In this document: positions 26,219-34,462 of the stretch, piece by piece
How positions within the stretch are numbered: the stretch's first letter is position 1
Layout of the letters: each line of letters starts with the position of its first letter
Source: Bacteroidales bacterium
Lineage (GTDB): Bacteria; Bacteroidota; Bacteroidia; Bacteroidales; UBA932
Assembly: GCA_017502125.1 (NCBI GenBank)
Contig: JAFVVN010000009.1
Coordinates: 1 to 64,000 of the forward strand
Reading direction: 5' to 3'
Length of the DNA stretch: 64,000 nt
Notes under the pieces: generated by a model
The model's input: only the letters and a program-made list of their open reading frames with translations
Databases searched by the model: none
What the model was told of the DNA's origin: nothing
Program-made: the position numbers and the translations under genes

Positions 26219-27208
26219 CTACAGTTTAATATCGGTATTTATATCCTCCCAATCATCGACCACAGGCTTGAAACCTCCTCCACCACCGCTTGATTCTATA
26301 ATCGTAATCGGGTCCTCGATGAGGATGTACCTCTGCGGATTGTCATCAAACTTGTCTGTGACATCAAAATGGAATATCTGTTCTCCTCCGCCACGATTTC
26401 TGACGCTGAGGTCTATATTGACATCTCCAGCCTTGTCCGGATGCCTTCCAAAACTGTTGAACATTCCTTTCAGGCATTTTCCTCCGCCCGGCCTGTCTTC
26501 AAGGTGCATTTCAAAGAAGACACTCACGATTTTCTCTGATGCCACATTAGGTCCTATATGCACTGAGCCTCTCTGGCCTGATATAAGGGACAAGGACTCG
26601 GTGACGAGTTCGGAGCCTTCCACATTTCTTATCTCCACCTGCCACGTCTCCACGAGAGTGTGGGCATCGACCTCCACATACACTTCCCTGACAGGCTCAT
26701 CTACATATGTGACAGGGATTTCAAGTTCATGATACCATCCCACAAAGATATGGTCAGGCTGGTTCACAACAGGTTCGTCTGTATATGGCACAGGATCTTT
26801 GGTCGCCTTTGCCCGCTTTGCCATGAACTGTGAAATCTGTGACTTGAGCTGCGCTGATATTTCGTTGGTATAGGCCTCGATGGTATTATAGTTATGTTCG
26901 TTCTGAATCAGAGTGCTCTCTGAACCGATACTGTAGACAATCATGTCATATATGCCCGGAACTGGGTGGATGATTCCGCCTTCCGGCCCCACATAATCGG
27001 TGAAGACCAGTTCTGCAGTCTCAGGATCGTACAGATCCACGCGCATATTTTCAGGCAGTTCATGCAATGTGTGGTTGACTATATCCGTGTTGATCTTCAG
27101 GGCAATGTAGACCTGAGAGCGGTTCTCGGCAAACGGACGTCTCTGGCAGGCTCCCAGCATAAGAACCGCCATCACCATAGTCATGATCATATATACGAAC
27201 CTTCTCAT
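26219..27208 (-). CDS. DUF5119 domain lipoprotein of fimbrial operon
   Basis: A 329-residue lipoprotein (signal FVYMIMTMVMAVLMLGAC, Cys 21) with the features of DUF5119: QVYIALKINTDIVNH, a LYDPETAELVFTDYVG strand, PGIYDMIVYSIGSE, and a Gly-rich tail (ESSGGGGGFKP). DUF5119 proteins accompany DUF3575 and fimbrillin genes and have a beta-sandwich related to the Mfa2/FimB anchor family, so an anchor or assembly role in the outer membrane is likely. The frame extends to 27280, but ATG 27208 overlaps the upstream stop as ATGA and begins at the signal peptide. It is separated from the next gene by 121 bp that hold a second promoter-like box. Confidence 0.8.
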   Translation of the reverse strand: MRRFVYMIMTMVMAVLMLGACQRRPFAENRSQVYIALKINTDIVNHTLHELPENMRVDLYDPETAELVFTDYVGPEGGIIHPVPGIYDMIVYSIGSESTLIQNEHNYNTIEAYTNEISAQLKSQISQFMAKRAKATKDPVPYTDEPVVNQPDHIFVGWYHELEIPVTYVDEPVREVYVEVDAHTLVETWQVEIRNVEGSELVTESLSLISGQRGSVHIGPNVASEKIVSVFFEMHLEDRPGGGKCLKGMFNSFGRHPDKAGDVNIDLSVRNRGGGEQIFHFDVTDKFDDNPQRYILIEDPITIIESSGGGGGFKPVVDDWEDINTDIKL

Positions 27209-28515
27209 CTCCTGCCCTCCTGTCCATAAAGCGGCACCGAAATGGCTATAGCAGCCTTGGTTGGTCCGATATAATTCCATACGACCGTACCCTCATCAGG
27301 ATACAGCGCACCATAGTCTCCATAGACATTGTATGTCTTGCCAGCAGATAGGATGTAGCCGATACCTATCATGAACTGAAGGTTGACCCTCTTCTTCCTG
27401 CCGACTGCGACTGAATATGTGTAATCAAGTCCAGGGCTGACGAACTCGCCCTGCATTCCGCGGTAGTCCTTCTCGAAGTCGTAGTATCCTGCAGCAAGGT
27501 AGAATCCGAGAGAATGTCCTCTGAGACGCTGCTGAGGCTGCCTGTCACGACCGAACCAATAGCGGCCTTCCAGACTGAGACCAAGGAACTCGAAGCAGTT
27601 CCTGTTACGCTGATTCGGCCAGAACCATGGGTAGTAGTAATCAGTCGATACGGACCATGAGTTGCCCAAAGGAATCTCCATTCCGACATTAAGCGCAGGT
27701 ACCAGGAGGTTGGAGCGGAAAGCGATTTTTGGAACCATGTTTGACTGTGGCTTAACCTTCTTCTTACGATATTCGACCTCAGTCTCGCTATCATAGTACC
27801 CATCCTCGTTATAATAGTACCGCGTTCTTTCAGGTTCCACAGACTTCTCTTCAACATACCAGTCATAAGACTGCACTGCAGCCTGGGATTTGATTGCCGG
27901 AAGTGCAGGCAGGAAATCCATATTGCGATGTCTCCTGACAGAGACCTCTGCAGACGCCCTGCGGGAATCATCCATGAAATGATCCACGAGCATCCTCCAT
28001 GTGGACCCGTCTTCATCCAGAATCTTGAGCCAGCGTTCCTTGAGCTGATAAGAGACCTCAGAATCCAGAATCTTCAGTAGCAGGTCACGGTTCGCTCCCC
28101 GATAAGATGCCCTGACCTTGTTGACAAAACTTTCCCAGTCCTCACCATTTGCCTGGATTTCCATTTCCACATCGGAAAGTCCCGGCATGGAACGCAGAAG
28201 GGCCTGCATCTCCTTTCCACGACGAAGGGACAGACGGTAGTTATAGCGTTCCCTACCCTCAGGTGATGAATATCCGTGTACCAGAACTGACTCAATGGAT
28301 CCTGGGGCATATTCGATAAGGTCGGCAAGTTCACGCTTCATGATCGAAATGGTCGTACCGTTGCTACGGTAGTTCGGATCTATGACGGTTCTACCCTGCC
28401 TGAAATGGATATTGTACATATCGAGTGTATCGCACACAAAACCGGGCTGTGCCTCGGCGGTCAGGCCAAAACTCAGCAAGCTCAAAGCGAACACTATGAA
28501 AATCAATCGTTTCAA
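27205..28515 (-). CDS. DUF3575 outer-membrane protein, first gene of fimbrial operon
   Basis: A 436-residue exported protein: signal peptide LIFIVFALSLLSFGLTAEAQ, an OmpA-C-like peptidoglycan-binding region (VLVHGYSSPEGRERYN followed by LSLRRGKEM, about 80-110), a charged linker rich in Tyr and Glu, and a C-terminal beta barrel with DUF3575 signatures (FRSNLLVPALNVGMEIPLG, SVSTDYYYPWFWP, LGLSLEGRYWFG). Proteins of this type head many Bacteroidota fimbrial operons and probably tie the pilus base to the cell wall or form an assembly barrel; this is inference. A TATTTTTG box lies 25 nt before the ATG. Its stop overlaps the DUF5119 start by 4 nt. Confidence 0.85.
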   Translation of the reverse strand: MKRLIFIVFALSLLSFGLTAEAQPGFVCDTLDMYNIHFRQGRTVIDPNYRSNGTTISIMKRELADLIEYAPGSIESVLVHGYSSPEGRERYNYRLSLRRGKEMQALLRSMPGLSDVEMEIQANGEDWESFVNKVRASYRGANRDLLLKILDSEVSYQLKERWLKILDEDGSTWRMLVDHFMDDSRRASAEVSVRRHRNMDFLPALPAIKSQAAVQSYDWYVEEKSVEPERTRYYYNEDGYYDSETEVEYRKKKVKPQSNMVPKIAFRSNLLVPALNVGMEIPLGNSWSVSTDYYYPWFWPNQRNRNCFEFLGLSLEGRYWFGRDRQPQQRLRGHSLGFYLAAGYYDFEKDYRGMQGEFVSPGLDYTYSVAVGRKKRVNLQFMIGIGYILSAGKTYNVYGDYGALYPDEGTVVWNYIGPTKAAIAISVPLYGQEGRR

Positions 28516-28539
28516 ACTACATACTAGATACCCATTCTA

Positions 28540-28547
28540 CAAAAATA
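28540..28547 (-). promoter_or_regulatory. -7 box of the fimbrial operon
   Basis: TATTTTTG on the minus strand, predicting a transcript start near 28533 and an 18-nt leader before the DUF3575 ATG. Confidence 0.55.
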
Positions 28548-28576
28548 CAAAATAATCATTTAGGTAGTATGCAGAT

Positions 28577-28594
28577 TTAATAACAAGTTATTAA
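28577..28594. promoter_or_regulatory. 18-bp palindrome upstream of the fimbrial promoter, possible operator
   Basis: TTAATAAC-AA-GTTATTAA: 8-bp perfect arms with a 2-bp centre, located about 30-47 bp upstream of the -7 box, where an activator or repressor would bind. Confidence 0.45.
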
Positions 28595-28808
28595 CAATGT
28601 AAAAAATCGCTTCAGAGTGCGCTCAAACAGGTATTTTTAACATGGGTTTGCAAAGAAAGGTCGCATTCAGCAATGACCATCGATAAAGAATTGGTAATCA
28701 ACTCATTGCAAAGATTTTATCCTACTAAATATCCACCCCGCCTGAAAATAAACATGAAACTGCCCGCGTAAGTTTCTCCTTTTTGAACAATGTGGTTACG
28801 TTTGACCC

Positions 28809-28844
28809 TAAAAAATCCCCTTCAGAAGCATATCTGAAGGGGAT
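28809..28844 (-). terminator. Terminator of tRNA-Cys
   Basis: Arms 28815-28825 (atccccttcag) and 28834-28844 (ctgaaggggat) pair perfectly over 11 bp; on the minus strand six T residues follow. Confidence 0.85.
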
Positions 28845-28849
28845 TAGTG

Positions 28850-28920
28850 AGGTGCCTAGCGGAATCGAACCGCTGTAGCAGGTTTTGCAGACCTGTGCCT
28901 AACCGCTCGGCCAAAGCACC
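28850..28920 (-). tRNA. tRNA-Cys (anticodon GCA)
   Basis: The minus strand folds into a cloverleaf with acceptor GGTGCTT/AGGCACC, anticodon loop CTGCAAA (GCA), TTCGATT T loop and discriminator U73, an identity element of tRNA-Cys. CCA is not encoded. A TATATTTG box lies upstream and a strong terminator downstream, so it is a single-gene unit. Confidence 0.95.
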
Positions 28921-28938
28921 ATTTCAGTTTTGGGACTG

Positions 28939-28946
28939 CAAATATA
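28939..28946 (-). promoter_or_regulatory. -7 box of tRNA-Cys
   Basis: TATATTTG on the minus strand, 18 nt before the mature tRNA 5' end. Confidence 0.6.
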
Positions 28947-28985
28947 GGGACTTTTATCTGAATTACAAATTTATTTTAAGAGATT

Positions 28986-30182
28986 TTACTCCACATATAG
29001 AAGAAGTCCTTTCAGGTATTCACCTTCGGGATGGTATATGTTTACGGAGTGGTCACATGGCTGGTTCAGACGGTCGAGGATACGGACGCTGCGACCGGAC
29101 TGGGCTGCTGCCGAAAAGACTGCCAAAGCGAAGGCCTCCTTGTCAACGACCTGTGAGCAACTGTAAGTGAATACGAATCCTCCTGGAGCTACTTTTGAGA
29201 TTGCAGCTGCATTCAGACGCTGATAGGCTCGGAGAGCGTTCTTAAGGGCTCCCCTATGCTTGGCGAACGCAGGCGGATCGACAATCATGAGGTCATATTT
29301 ACCTTCCGGAACATCTCGGAGATAGTCTATGGCATCACAGCAAAGACTGGTGTGCAACGAGGGATCGAAACCATTCAGAGCAACGTTTCTATCCACCATC
29401 ATCATCGCTTTCTTTGAGCTGTCAACAGAGTCTACATGTAGTGCTCCAGCTGCTAAAGCATATATTGAGAATCCACCTGTATAACAGAAGAGATTCAACA
29501 CATTACGACCTTTAGCAAGACTTCCCACAAGAGCCCTGTTCTCACGCTGGTCGAGGAAGAATCCCGTCTTCTGACCTTCGGTCCAGTTGACAAGGAACTT
29601 ATGCCCGTTTTCAAGAACGACCTGTTCATCATCAGTGAAGTCCGGCCGTCTGTACATATATCCGTCAACCAGTTCAAGACCAGCCTTGAACGGCGCAGTA
29701 CCTGAACTTTTGTCATAGACAGCCTTCAGACTTTCACCATAAACTGTCTGAAGGGCAGATGCAATCTGTTTCTTTGCCCTGAACATTCCCACTGAATGTG
29801 CCTGCATGACACAGACACCGTCATAATAATCTATGATGAGTCCCGGCAGATTGTCTCCTTCACCGTGAACGAGACGATAGCAGTCAGTGGAGTTGCCAAC
29901 AGCATGAAGACCACATGAAATCCTCACCTGCAGAGCACGTGAGAGCATGATTTCCCAAAAATCAGGACGAAGGGCGCTGTCATCGAAACTCAGCACACGG
30001 ACAGCGATGGATCCTATCTGATAATGACCATAGGCCAGCAATCCACCGTCTGCAGCATGAACTGCAACGAGGTCTCCCTCAGCGGGATTTCCCTGGACAT
30101 CAGCTATGGCTCCGGAGAAGACCCATGGGTGGAAACGCATCAGGGACTCTTCCCTGCCTCTTTTCAGTATTATCTTTATCAT
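28986..30182 (-). CDS. rlmI: 23S rRNA (cytosine1962-C5)-methyltransferase-like protein RlmI
   Basis: A class I SAM-dependent RNA methyltransferase of the RlmI/RlmK family, 398 residues. An N-terminal PUA domain (ILKRGREESLMRFHPWVFSGAI) is followed by a central EEHEE-like domain with YRLVHGEGDNLPGLIIDYYD. The Rossmann domain has NLFCYTGGFSIYALAAGA near 230, the DPPAFAKH motif IV near 303 and the catalytic-region TYSCSQ near 345. The family methylates C1962 of 23S rRNA in E. coli; that exact site is inferred here. It lies 88 bp after the exonuclease gene, a gap filled by a repeat-like sequence. Confidence 0.85.
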   Translation of the reverse strand: MIKIILKRGREESLMRFHPWVFSGAIADVQGNPAEGDLVAVHAADGGLLAYGHYQIGSIAVRVLSFDDSALRPDFWEIMLSRALQVRISCGLHAVGNSTDCYRLVHGEGDNLPGLIIDYYDGVCVMQAHSVGMFRAKKQIASALQTVYGESLKAVYDKSSGTAPFKAGLELVDGYMYRRPDFTDDEQVVLENGHKFLVNWTEGQKTGFFLDQRENRALVGSLAKGRNVLNLFCYTGGFSIYALAAGALHVDSVDSSKKAMMMVDRNVALNGFDPSLHTSLCCDAIDYLRDVPEGKYDLMIVDPPAFAKHRGALKNALRAYQRLNAAAISKVAPGGFVFTYSCSQVVDKEAFALAVFSAAAQSGRSVRILDRLNQPCDHSVNIYHPEGEYLKGLLLYVE

Positions 30183-30200
30183 AACTTTAAATTTTCGGTT

Positions 30201-30256
30201 TATAGATGTCTCGGCTTCGCTCCAAATGACAAAGTGAAGGCGTCACTCGAAATGAC
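30201..30256. repeat. REP-like intergenic repeat fragment
   Basis: Two related half-units, ctcggcttcgctccaaatgac (30210-30230; reads on the minus strand as gtcatttggagcgaag...) and gtcactcgaaatgac (30242-30256), resemble the gtcatttcgag-cgaag-gagaaatct repeats scattered between Bacteroidota genes. The second unit can form a small gtca/tgac hairpin. Confidence 0.45.
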
Positions 30257-30269
30257 AAGGGGAAGGAAA

Positions 30270-30890
30270 TCACTTCATCACAGGAGGTTCAGCGGGTGGC
30301 AGCGGATTCTTCTCCTCCCTCATCAGCTTCAGGTACATCTCCCTGCAGACCCAAGCGTCTGTGGCGGCGTATCTGCACTGTGCCTCATTAAGAGTCTCTG
30401 CTTCCCAGTTGGAAAGCTGCTGTGTCTTGGATATCCGTATTCCCATGATGATCGCAGCCATCTTCTTCACGCTCTTATCACGTATTCCCCATTCCCAGAC
30501 TATCTTCTGCAGATCCACGAATCCGTCAGGAACGAAGTCCCTGTACCGCTGAAGACCACGGATATCATCATGAATCGCAGCTCCCACCTTTATTATCTTC
30601 GGACTGGCAAGAAGATTACATAATCTCCTGTGCATACCTATGGTCTTGACCCTGAAAAGAAAGGCCTTATCATGTCCGGACAACTGCAGCAAAGCCACTC
30701 CATACCGCGGCTGCGACGGAGTGAAGGTGGGACGTGTCTCCGTGTCAAAGCCGATCACCTTCTGCGACCGCAGATAGGCAATGGCCCTGTTGAACTCGGC
30801 TCCTACCGAATCAATGACATATATCTTCCCCGGAAACGAAGCATATTCCAGCTTCTCGATCTCCTGCGGTGTTATACATTCAACAAACAT
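30270..30890 (-). CDS. RNase D-like 3'-5' exonuclease domain protein
   Basis: A 206-residue protein made almost entirely of the DnaQ-like (DEDDy) 3'-5' exonuclease domain. Exo I is GFDTETRPTF near 48, Exo II AAIHDDIRGLQ near 107, and Exo III CRYAATDAWVCREMY near 176, with the tyrosine of the DEDDy class. No HRDC or polymerase domain follows, so it is a stand-alone RNA or DNA trimming enzyme rather than full RNase D. It begins 12 bp after the glnN stop, with a TATTTTTG box between, so it could be expressed both with glnN and alone. Confidence 0.85.
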   Translation of the reverse strand: MFVECITPQEIEKLEYASFPGKIYVIDSVGAEFNRAIAYLRSQKVIGFDTETRPTFTPSQPRYGVALLQLSGHDKAFLFRVKTIGMHRRLCNLLASPKIIKVGAAIHDDIRGLQRYRDFVPDGFVDLQKIVWEWGIRDKSVKKMAAIIMGIRISKTQQLSNWEAETLNEAQCRYAATDAWVCREMYLKLMREEKNPLPPAEPPVMK

Positions 30891-30894
30891 AATT

Positions 30895-30902
30895 CAAAAA
30901 TA
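30895..30902 (-). promoter_or_regulatory. Possible internal promoter box before the exonuclease gene
   Basis: TATTTTTG overlaps the end of glnN and stops only 4 nt before the exonuclease ATG; if active the mRNA would be leaderless. Confidence 0.35.
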
Positions 30903-33077
30903 CTAGAAGAACAGAAGTTCCCTATACTTAGGCAATGGCCAGAGCTCATCGTCAATCAGCATTTCAAGGCTGTCTGCACTCTTCCTTATCTTATCCATCA
31001 TATCCTTGACTTCGTGCGAATACATCTTTGCCCTTGCCGCTATATCCTCCACCCTGTTGGCCTTCTTACGAGCCTCCACCAAAGCTTCAACATCCCTCGA
31101 TATATTACTGATATACAATGATATCTGCTTTAAAGTCTCTATCTCGGAAGAGCAATAGTCCACATATATATCGCCAAATATTTCCTTCATTCCCTTCACA
31201 TTCTCGATCAGCACATTCTGATATTTGACGGCAGCCGGAATCACATGGTTAATGCATATGTCACCAATGACTCTGGCTTCAATCTGAAGTTTCTTCACAT
31301 ATGTCTCATTCAGGATGCCGTAACGCGCTTCCACCTCATTCGGAGCAAGAACTCCAAGGGAGTCAAAAAGATTGACCACAGACGGATCATGGTATATATC
31401 ATAAGCTTCCGGCACATTCCTCACAGCCTTCAATCCCCTGCGGCCGGCTTCGGCTTCCCACTCACGACTATATCCGTTGCCCTCGAACATTATATCCTGT
31501 GCTTCCGTTATAAAGCGACGCACTACGCTCATCACAGCTGAAGACCTTTCCTCACCGGCTGCCTCAAGAGCATCGACCTCGGCACGGAAATCCCTGAGAC
31601 TTTCAGCCACTATGGAATTGACGACGTAGACTGCAGATGCAACATTCTGTGAAGATCCCACCGCACGGAACTCGAAACGGTTACCCGTGAAGGCAAATGG
31701 GGATGTTCTGTTACGGTCAGTGTTGTCAGGGAATATCTCAGGAATCGTATTGACGATCTTTATGCTGTCCAGTTTTCCGGAAGCCACCTGAGCATCTGTC
31801 AGCCCCATGATGTCCTGGAAGACTCCATACAAAGTGGAACCGGAAAAGACTGACATGATTGAAGGCGGTGCCTCGTTCCCTCCCAGACGATAAGAATTGC
31901 TGAGAGTAGCTACCGAGGTCATCAGCAAGAAGTTATGCTTATGAACAGCTCTGAGCACCGATGCATAGAAAGACAGGAACTGAAGGTTCTTGGTCGGGGT
32001 CTTGCCCGGAGAAAGCAGATTCACTCCAGTATCAGTCACGACCGACCAGTTGCAATGCTTTCCTGAACCGTTAACACCGTCAAAAGGCTTCTCATGAAAT
32101 ATCACCTTGAGATGATGCTTCTCAGCCACCTTCTGCATCACGATCATGAGCATCATGTTCTGATCTATTGCCTTAGTGGCCTCACAATACACCGGAGCGC
32201 ACTCGAACTGATTGGGAGCCACTTCGTTATGTCTTGTCTGCAGCAGAATTCCGAGTTTATATGCCTCAGTCTCGAAGTCCTTCATGAAGGAACTCACCCT
32301 GGAAGGGATGGCACCGAAATAGTGGTCCTCAAGCTGCTGGTCCTTCGCAGAAGTATGGCCTATTACAGTCCTGTTGCAGAGCATCAGATCAGGACGTGCA
32401 TTATAGAGGGACTCATCCACAAGAAAGTACTCCTGTTCGATTCCAAGATTAACCTTCACCGACCTCACATTCTCATCAAACAGATTGGCAACGTCAGTCG
32501 CAGCCACACTGAGAGCCTGAAGCGACTTCAGGTTAGGGACTTTTGTATCAAGAGCCTCTCCGGTATACGAAACGAACACTGACGGGATACACAATGTACC
32601 ATCCATAATGAAAACCGGCGAGGACGGATCCCAGGCTGAATATCCTCGTGCCTCGAAAGTGTTACGGAGACCACCGTTAGGGAAGCTTGAAGCATCCGGT
32701 TCCTGCTGTACCAGTGCAGATCCGTTGAACTTTTCAAATGCCTTACCGTCCTTAACGGATATGAAGGCTTCATGCTTTTCCGCTGTCGAATCTGTAAGAG
32801 GCTGGAACAGATGGGTGTAATGTGTGGCTCCCATATCAAGGGCCCAGGCCTTCATTCCGTCAGCTATCTGATCTGCAACACTCCTGTCCAGTTTTGCACC
32901 GAATCTGACGGACGACAGGACGGCTTCATAAGCCTTAGGGGACATATATCCTTTCATCCTCTCCAGATCAAGCACATTCTGACCAAAATATGAGGACACA
33001 GTTCCCTTCTCTTCAAAATGACGCGAAGTGACGTGCGATGCGGCCTCATTTAAAGCCCGATGTCTGAAAGTAGCCAT
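30903..33077 (-). CDS. glnN: Glutamine synthetase type III
   Basis: A 724-residue GSIII enzyme making glutamine from glutamate, ammonia and ATP, the main ammonium-assimilating synthetase of Bacteroidota. The family-specific N terminus (FGQNVLDLERMKGYMSPKAY) and the catalytic blocks EQEYFLVDESLY, RHNEVAPNQFECAPVY and HEKPFDGVNGSGKHCNWSV are clear. A glutamate-rich ENGYSREWE stretch lies in the C-terminal half. Length is typical of GSIII and about 1.6 times that of type I. It is divergent from the aminotransferase gene, and both have TATCTTTG boxes 40 bp apart. The RNase D-like gene follows in the same direction. Confidence 0.95.
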   Translation of the reverse strand: MATFRHRALNEAASHVTSRHFEEKGTVSSYFGQNVLDLERMKGYMSPKAYEAVLSSVRFGAKLDRSVADQIADGMKAWALDMGATHYTHLFQPLTDSTAEKHEAFISVKDGKAFEKFNGSALVQQEPDASSFPNGGLRNTFEARGYSAWDPSSPVFIMDGTLCIPSVFVSYTGEALDTKVPNLKSLQALSVAATDVANLFDENVRSVKVNLGIEQEYFLVDESLYNARPDLMLCNRTVIGHTSAKDQQLEDHYFGAIPSRVSSFMKDFETEAYKLGILLQTRHNEVAPNQFECAPVYCEATKAIDQNMMLMIVMQKVAEKHHLKVIFHEKPFDGVNGSGKHCNWSVVTDTGVNLLSPGKTPTKNLQFLSFYASVLRAVHKHNFLLMTSVATLSNSYRLGGNEAPPSIMSVFSGSTLYGVFQDIMGLTDAQVASGKLDSIKIVNTIPEIFPDNTDRNRTSPFAFTGNRFEFRAVGSSQNVASAVYVVNSIVAESLRDFRAEVDALEAAGEERSSAVMSVVRRFITEAQDIMFEGNGYSREWEAEAGRRGLKAVRNVPEAYDIYHDPSVVNLFDSLGVLAPNEVEARYGILNETYVKKLQIEARVIGDICINHVIPAAVKYQNVLIENVKGMKEIFGDIYVDYCSSEIETLKQISLYISNISRDVEALVEARKKANRVEDIAARAKMYSHEVKDMMDKIRKSADSLEMLIDDELWPLPKYRELLFF

Positions 33078-33108
33078 AATCTAAAGGTAAAATTTGTCAA
33101 GTCGGGCG

Positions 33109-33116
33109 CAAAGATA
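33109..33116 (-). promoter_or_regulatory. -7 box of glnN
   Basis: TATCTTTG on the minus strand, 31 nt before the glnN ATG. Confidence 0.6.
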
Positions 33117-33150
33117 ATAAATTCAAAGGAGAGTTCTTTAAAAATATGAC

Positions 33151-33158
33151 TATCTTTG
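33151..33158 (+). promoter_or_regulatory. -7 box of the aminotransferase gene
   Basis: TATCTTTG, 31 nt before the ATG at 33190; it is the same box as on the opposite strand for glnN. Confidence 0.6.
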
Positions 33159-33189
33159 CATCCATAACAAAGAAACAAAACATAAAGAA

Positions 33190-34392
33190 ATGGCAAATAT
33201 CTCCAAGACCGCACAGCAGATGCCTGCTTCTGCCATCAGAAAACTCGTTCCCTTCGCAGATGCAGCAAAGAAGGAGGGAGTAAAGGTATATCATCTGAAT
33301 CTGGGCCAGCCGGACATAAAGTCCCCTAAATGTGCCCTTGATGCCATCAGGAACTTCAATCTCGACCATGTATCATACTCGCATTCGGCAGGTCTGATAC
33401 AGTTGCGCGAAGGACTTGTGGAGAAATACTATAAGAAGATAGGAATCGACATCGAGGTTTCGGAACTCATTGTAACCGTGGCGGGAAGCGAAAGTGTCAA
33501 TCTTGCCCTTACCATCACATGCGATCCAGGTGACGAAGTCATCGTACTTGAGCCGTTCTATACGAACTACAACACCTTCGCATTCATGAACGGAATCACC
33601 CTGAAAGCCATCCCTACCGATATGAGGGCAGGATTTCAGGTACCACCTGTCGAGGAATTCGAAAAAGCCATCACAGACAGGACCAAGGCCATCCTCCTCT
33701 GCAACCCTGGCAACCCGACCGGCACGCTCTACTCCAAGGAAAGCATGCTTGCCATAGGAGAGATTGCCAAGAAGCATGACCTGTTCATCCTTTCAGATGA
33801 GGTCTACCGCGAATTCTGCTACACTGACGAGCCGCATTTCTCCGCAATGAACATTCCGGGTGCCGAGCAGAACGTCATCCTTATCGACTCCGTATCCAAG
33901 AGATATAATCTGTGCGGTGCACGCATAGGATGCATAGTCTCACACAACAAGGAGGTGATGACAGCTGCGATGAAATATGCACAGGCCCGTCTCTGTCCGC
34001 CTGTAATCGGTCAGATGGCCTCAATCGGAGCCCTGGACACACCTGATGATTACTTCGATGCAGTTAAGGAAGAATATATTAAGAGAAGGGACTTCATGAT
34101 TGAAGGCCTGAACAGAATTGAAGGAGTGTACACTCCGCTTCCTATGGGTGCCTTCTATACGATAGCTGAACTTCCTGTGGACGACACAGAGAAATTCGCC
34201 AAGTGGATGCTTGAAAACTTCCGAATTGACAACGAGACGACTATGGTAACCCCTGCCGCCTCATTCTATAAGACACCTGGCAAGGGAAAGAATCACGCAA
34301 GAATAGCATATGTTCTTGAGGTGGATGAAATGAAGAAGGCATTGAGAATCCTTGAGGAAGGTCTCAAGGCTTACCCTGGCAGGACTATATAG
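33190..34392 (+). CDS. Pyridoxal-phosphate class I aminotransferase
   Basis: A 400-residue fold-type I aminotransferase of the aspartate/tyrosine/aromatic group. Visible are YHLNLGQPDIKSP, the substrate-side VAGSESVNLAL, the PLP ring-binding region CNPGNPTGTLYS near 175 (the catalytic-site Asn), LSDEVYREFCY (Asp), and the Schiff-base lysine in DSVSKRYNLCGARIG near 236. MVTPAASFYKTPGKGKNHARIAY near 345 holds the substrate-carboxylate arginine. The amino acid used cannot be read. It has its own promoter and ends in a shared bidirectional terminator. Confidence 0.9.
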   Translation: MANISKTAQQMPASAIRKLVPFADAAKKEGVKVYHLNLGQPDIKSPKCALDAIRNFNLDHVSYSHSAGLIQLREGLVEKYYKKIGIDIEVSELIVTVAGSESVNLALTITCDPGDEVIVLEPFYTNYNTFAFMNGITLKAIPTDMRAGFQVPPVEEFEKAITDRTKAILLCNPGNPTGTLYSKESMLAIGEIAKKHDLFILSDEVYREFCYTDEPHFSAMNIPGAEQNVILIDSVSKRYNLCGARIGCIVSHNKEVMTAAMKYAQARLCPPVIGQMASIGALDTPDDYFDAVKEEYIKRRDFMIEGLNRIEGVYTPLPMGAFYTIAELPVDDTEKFAKWMLENFRIDNETTMVTPAASFYKTPGKGKNHARIAYVLEVDEMKKALRILEEGLKAYPGRTI

Positions 34393-34425
34393 CAAAAGAG
34401 CCTTACAATAGGTGGAATTAAGCCA

Positions 34426-34462
34426 AAAACACAAATGTTACATTCGTGAACATTTGTGTTTT
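34426..34462. terminator. Bidirectional terminator between aminotransferase and hydrolase genes
   Basis: Arms 34426-34439 and 34449-34462 pair perfectly over 14 bp around a 9-nt loop, with A and T runs at the two ends, serving both strands. The right arm touches the stop codon of the convergent hydrolase gene. Confidence 0.85.

Larger units (their letters stand above)
28516..28808. other. Intergenic control region of the fimbrial operon
   Basis: About 290 bp without a credible gene. It holds the operon promoter box near 28540, an 18-bp palindrome at 28577-28594, and AT-rich sequence with no further clear structure up to the tRNA-Cys terminator. Confidence 0.6.

Noticed and set aside
28520..28571. 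7-bp inverted repeat (catacta/tagtatg) around the fimbrial promoter box, as an invertible phase-switch
   Set aside because: Arms are only 7 bp, shorter than known Bacteroidales invertible-promoter repeats, and no recombinase gene is near. Chance is the simpler reading.
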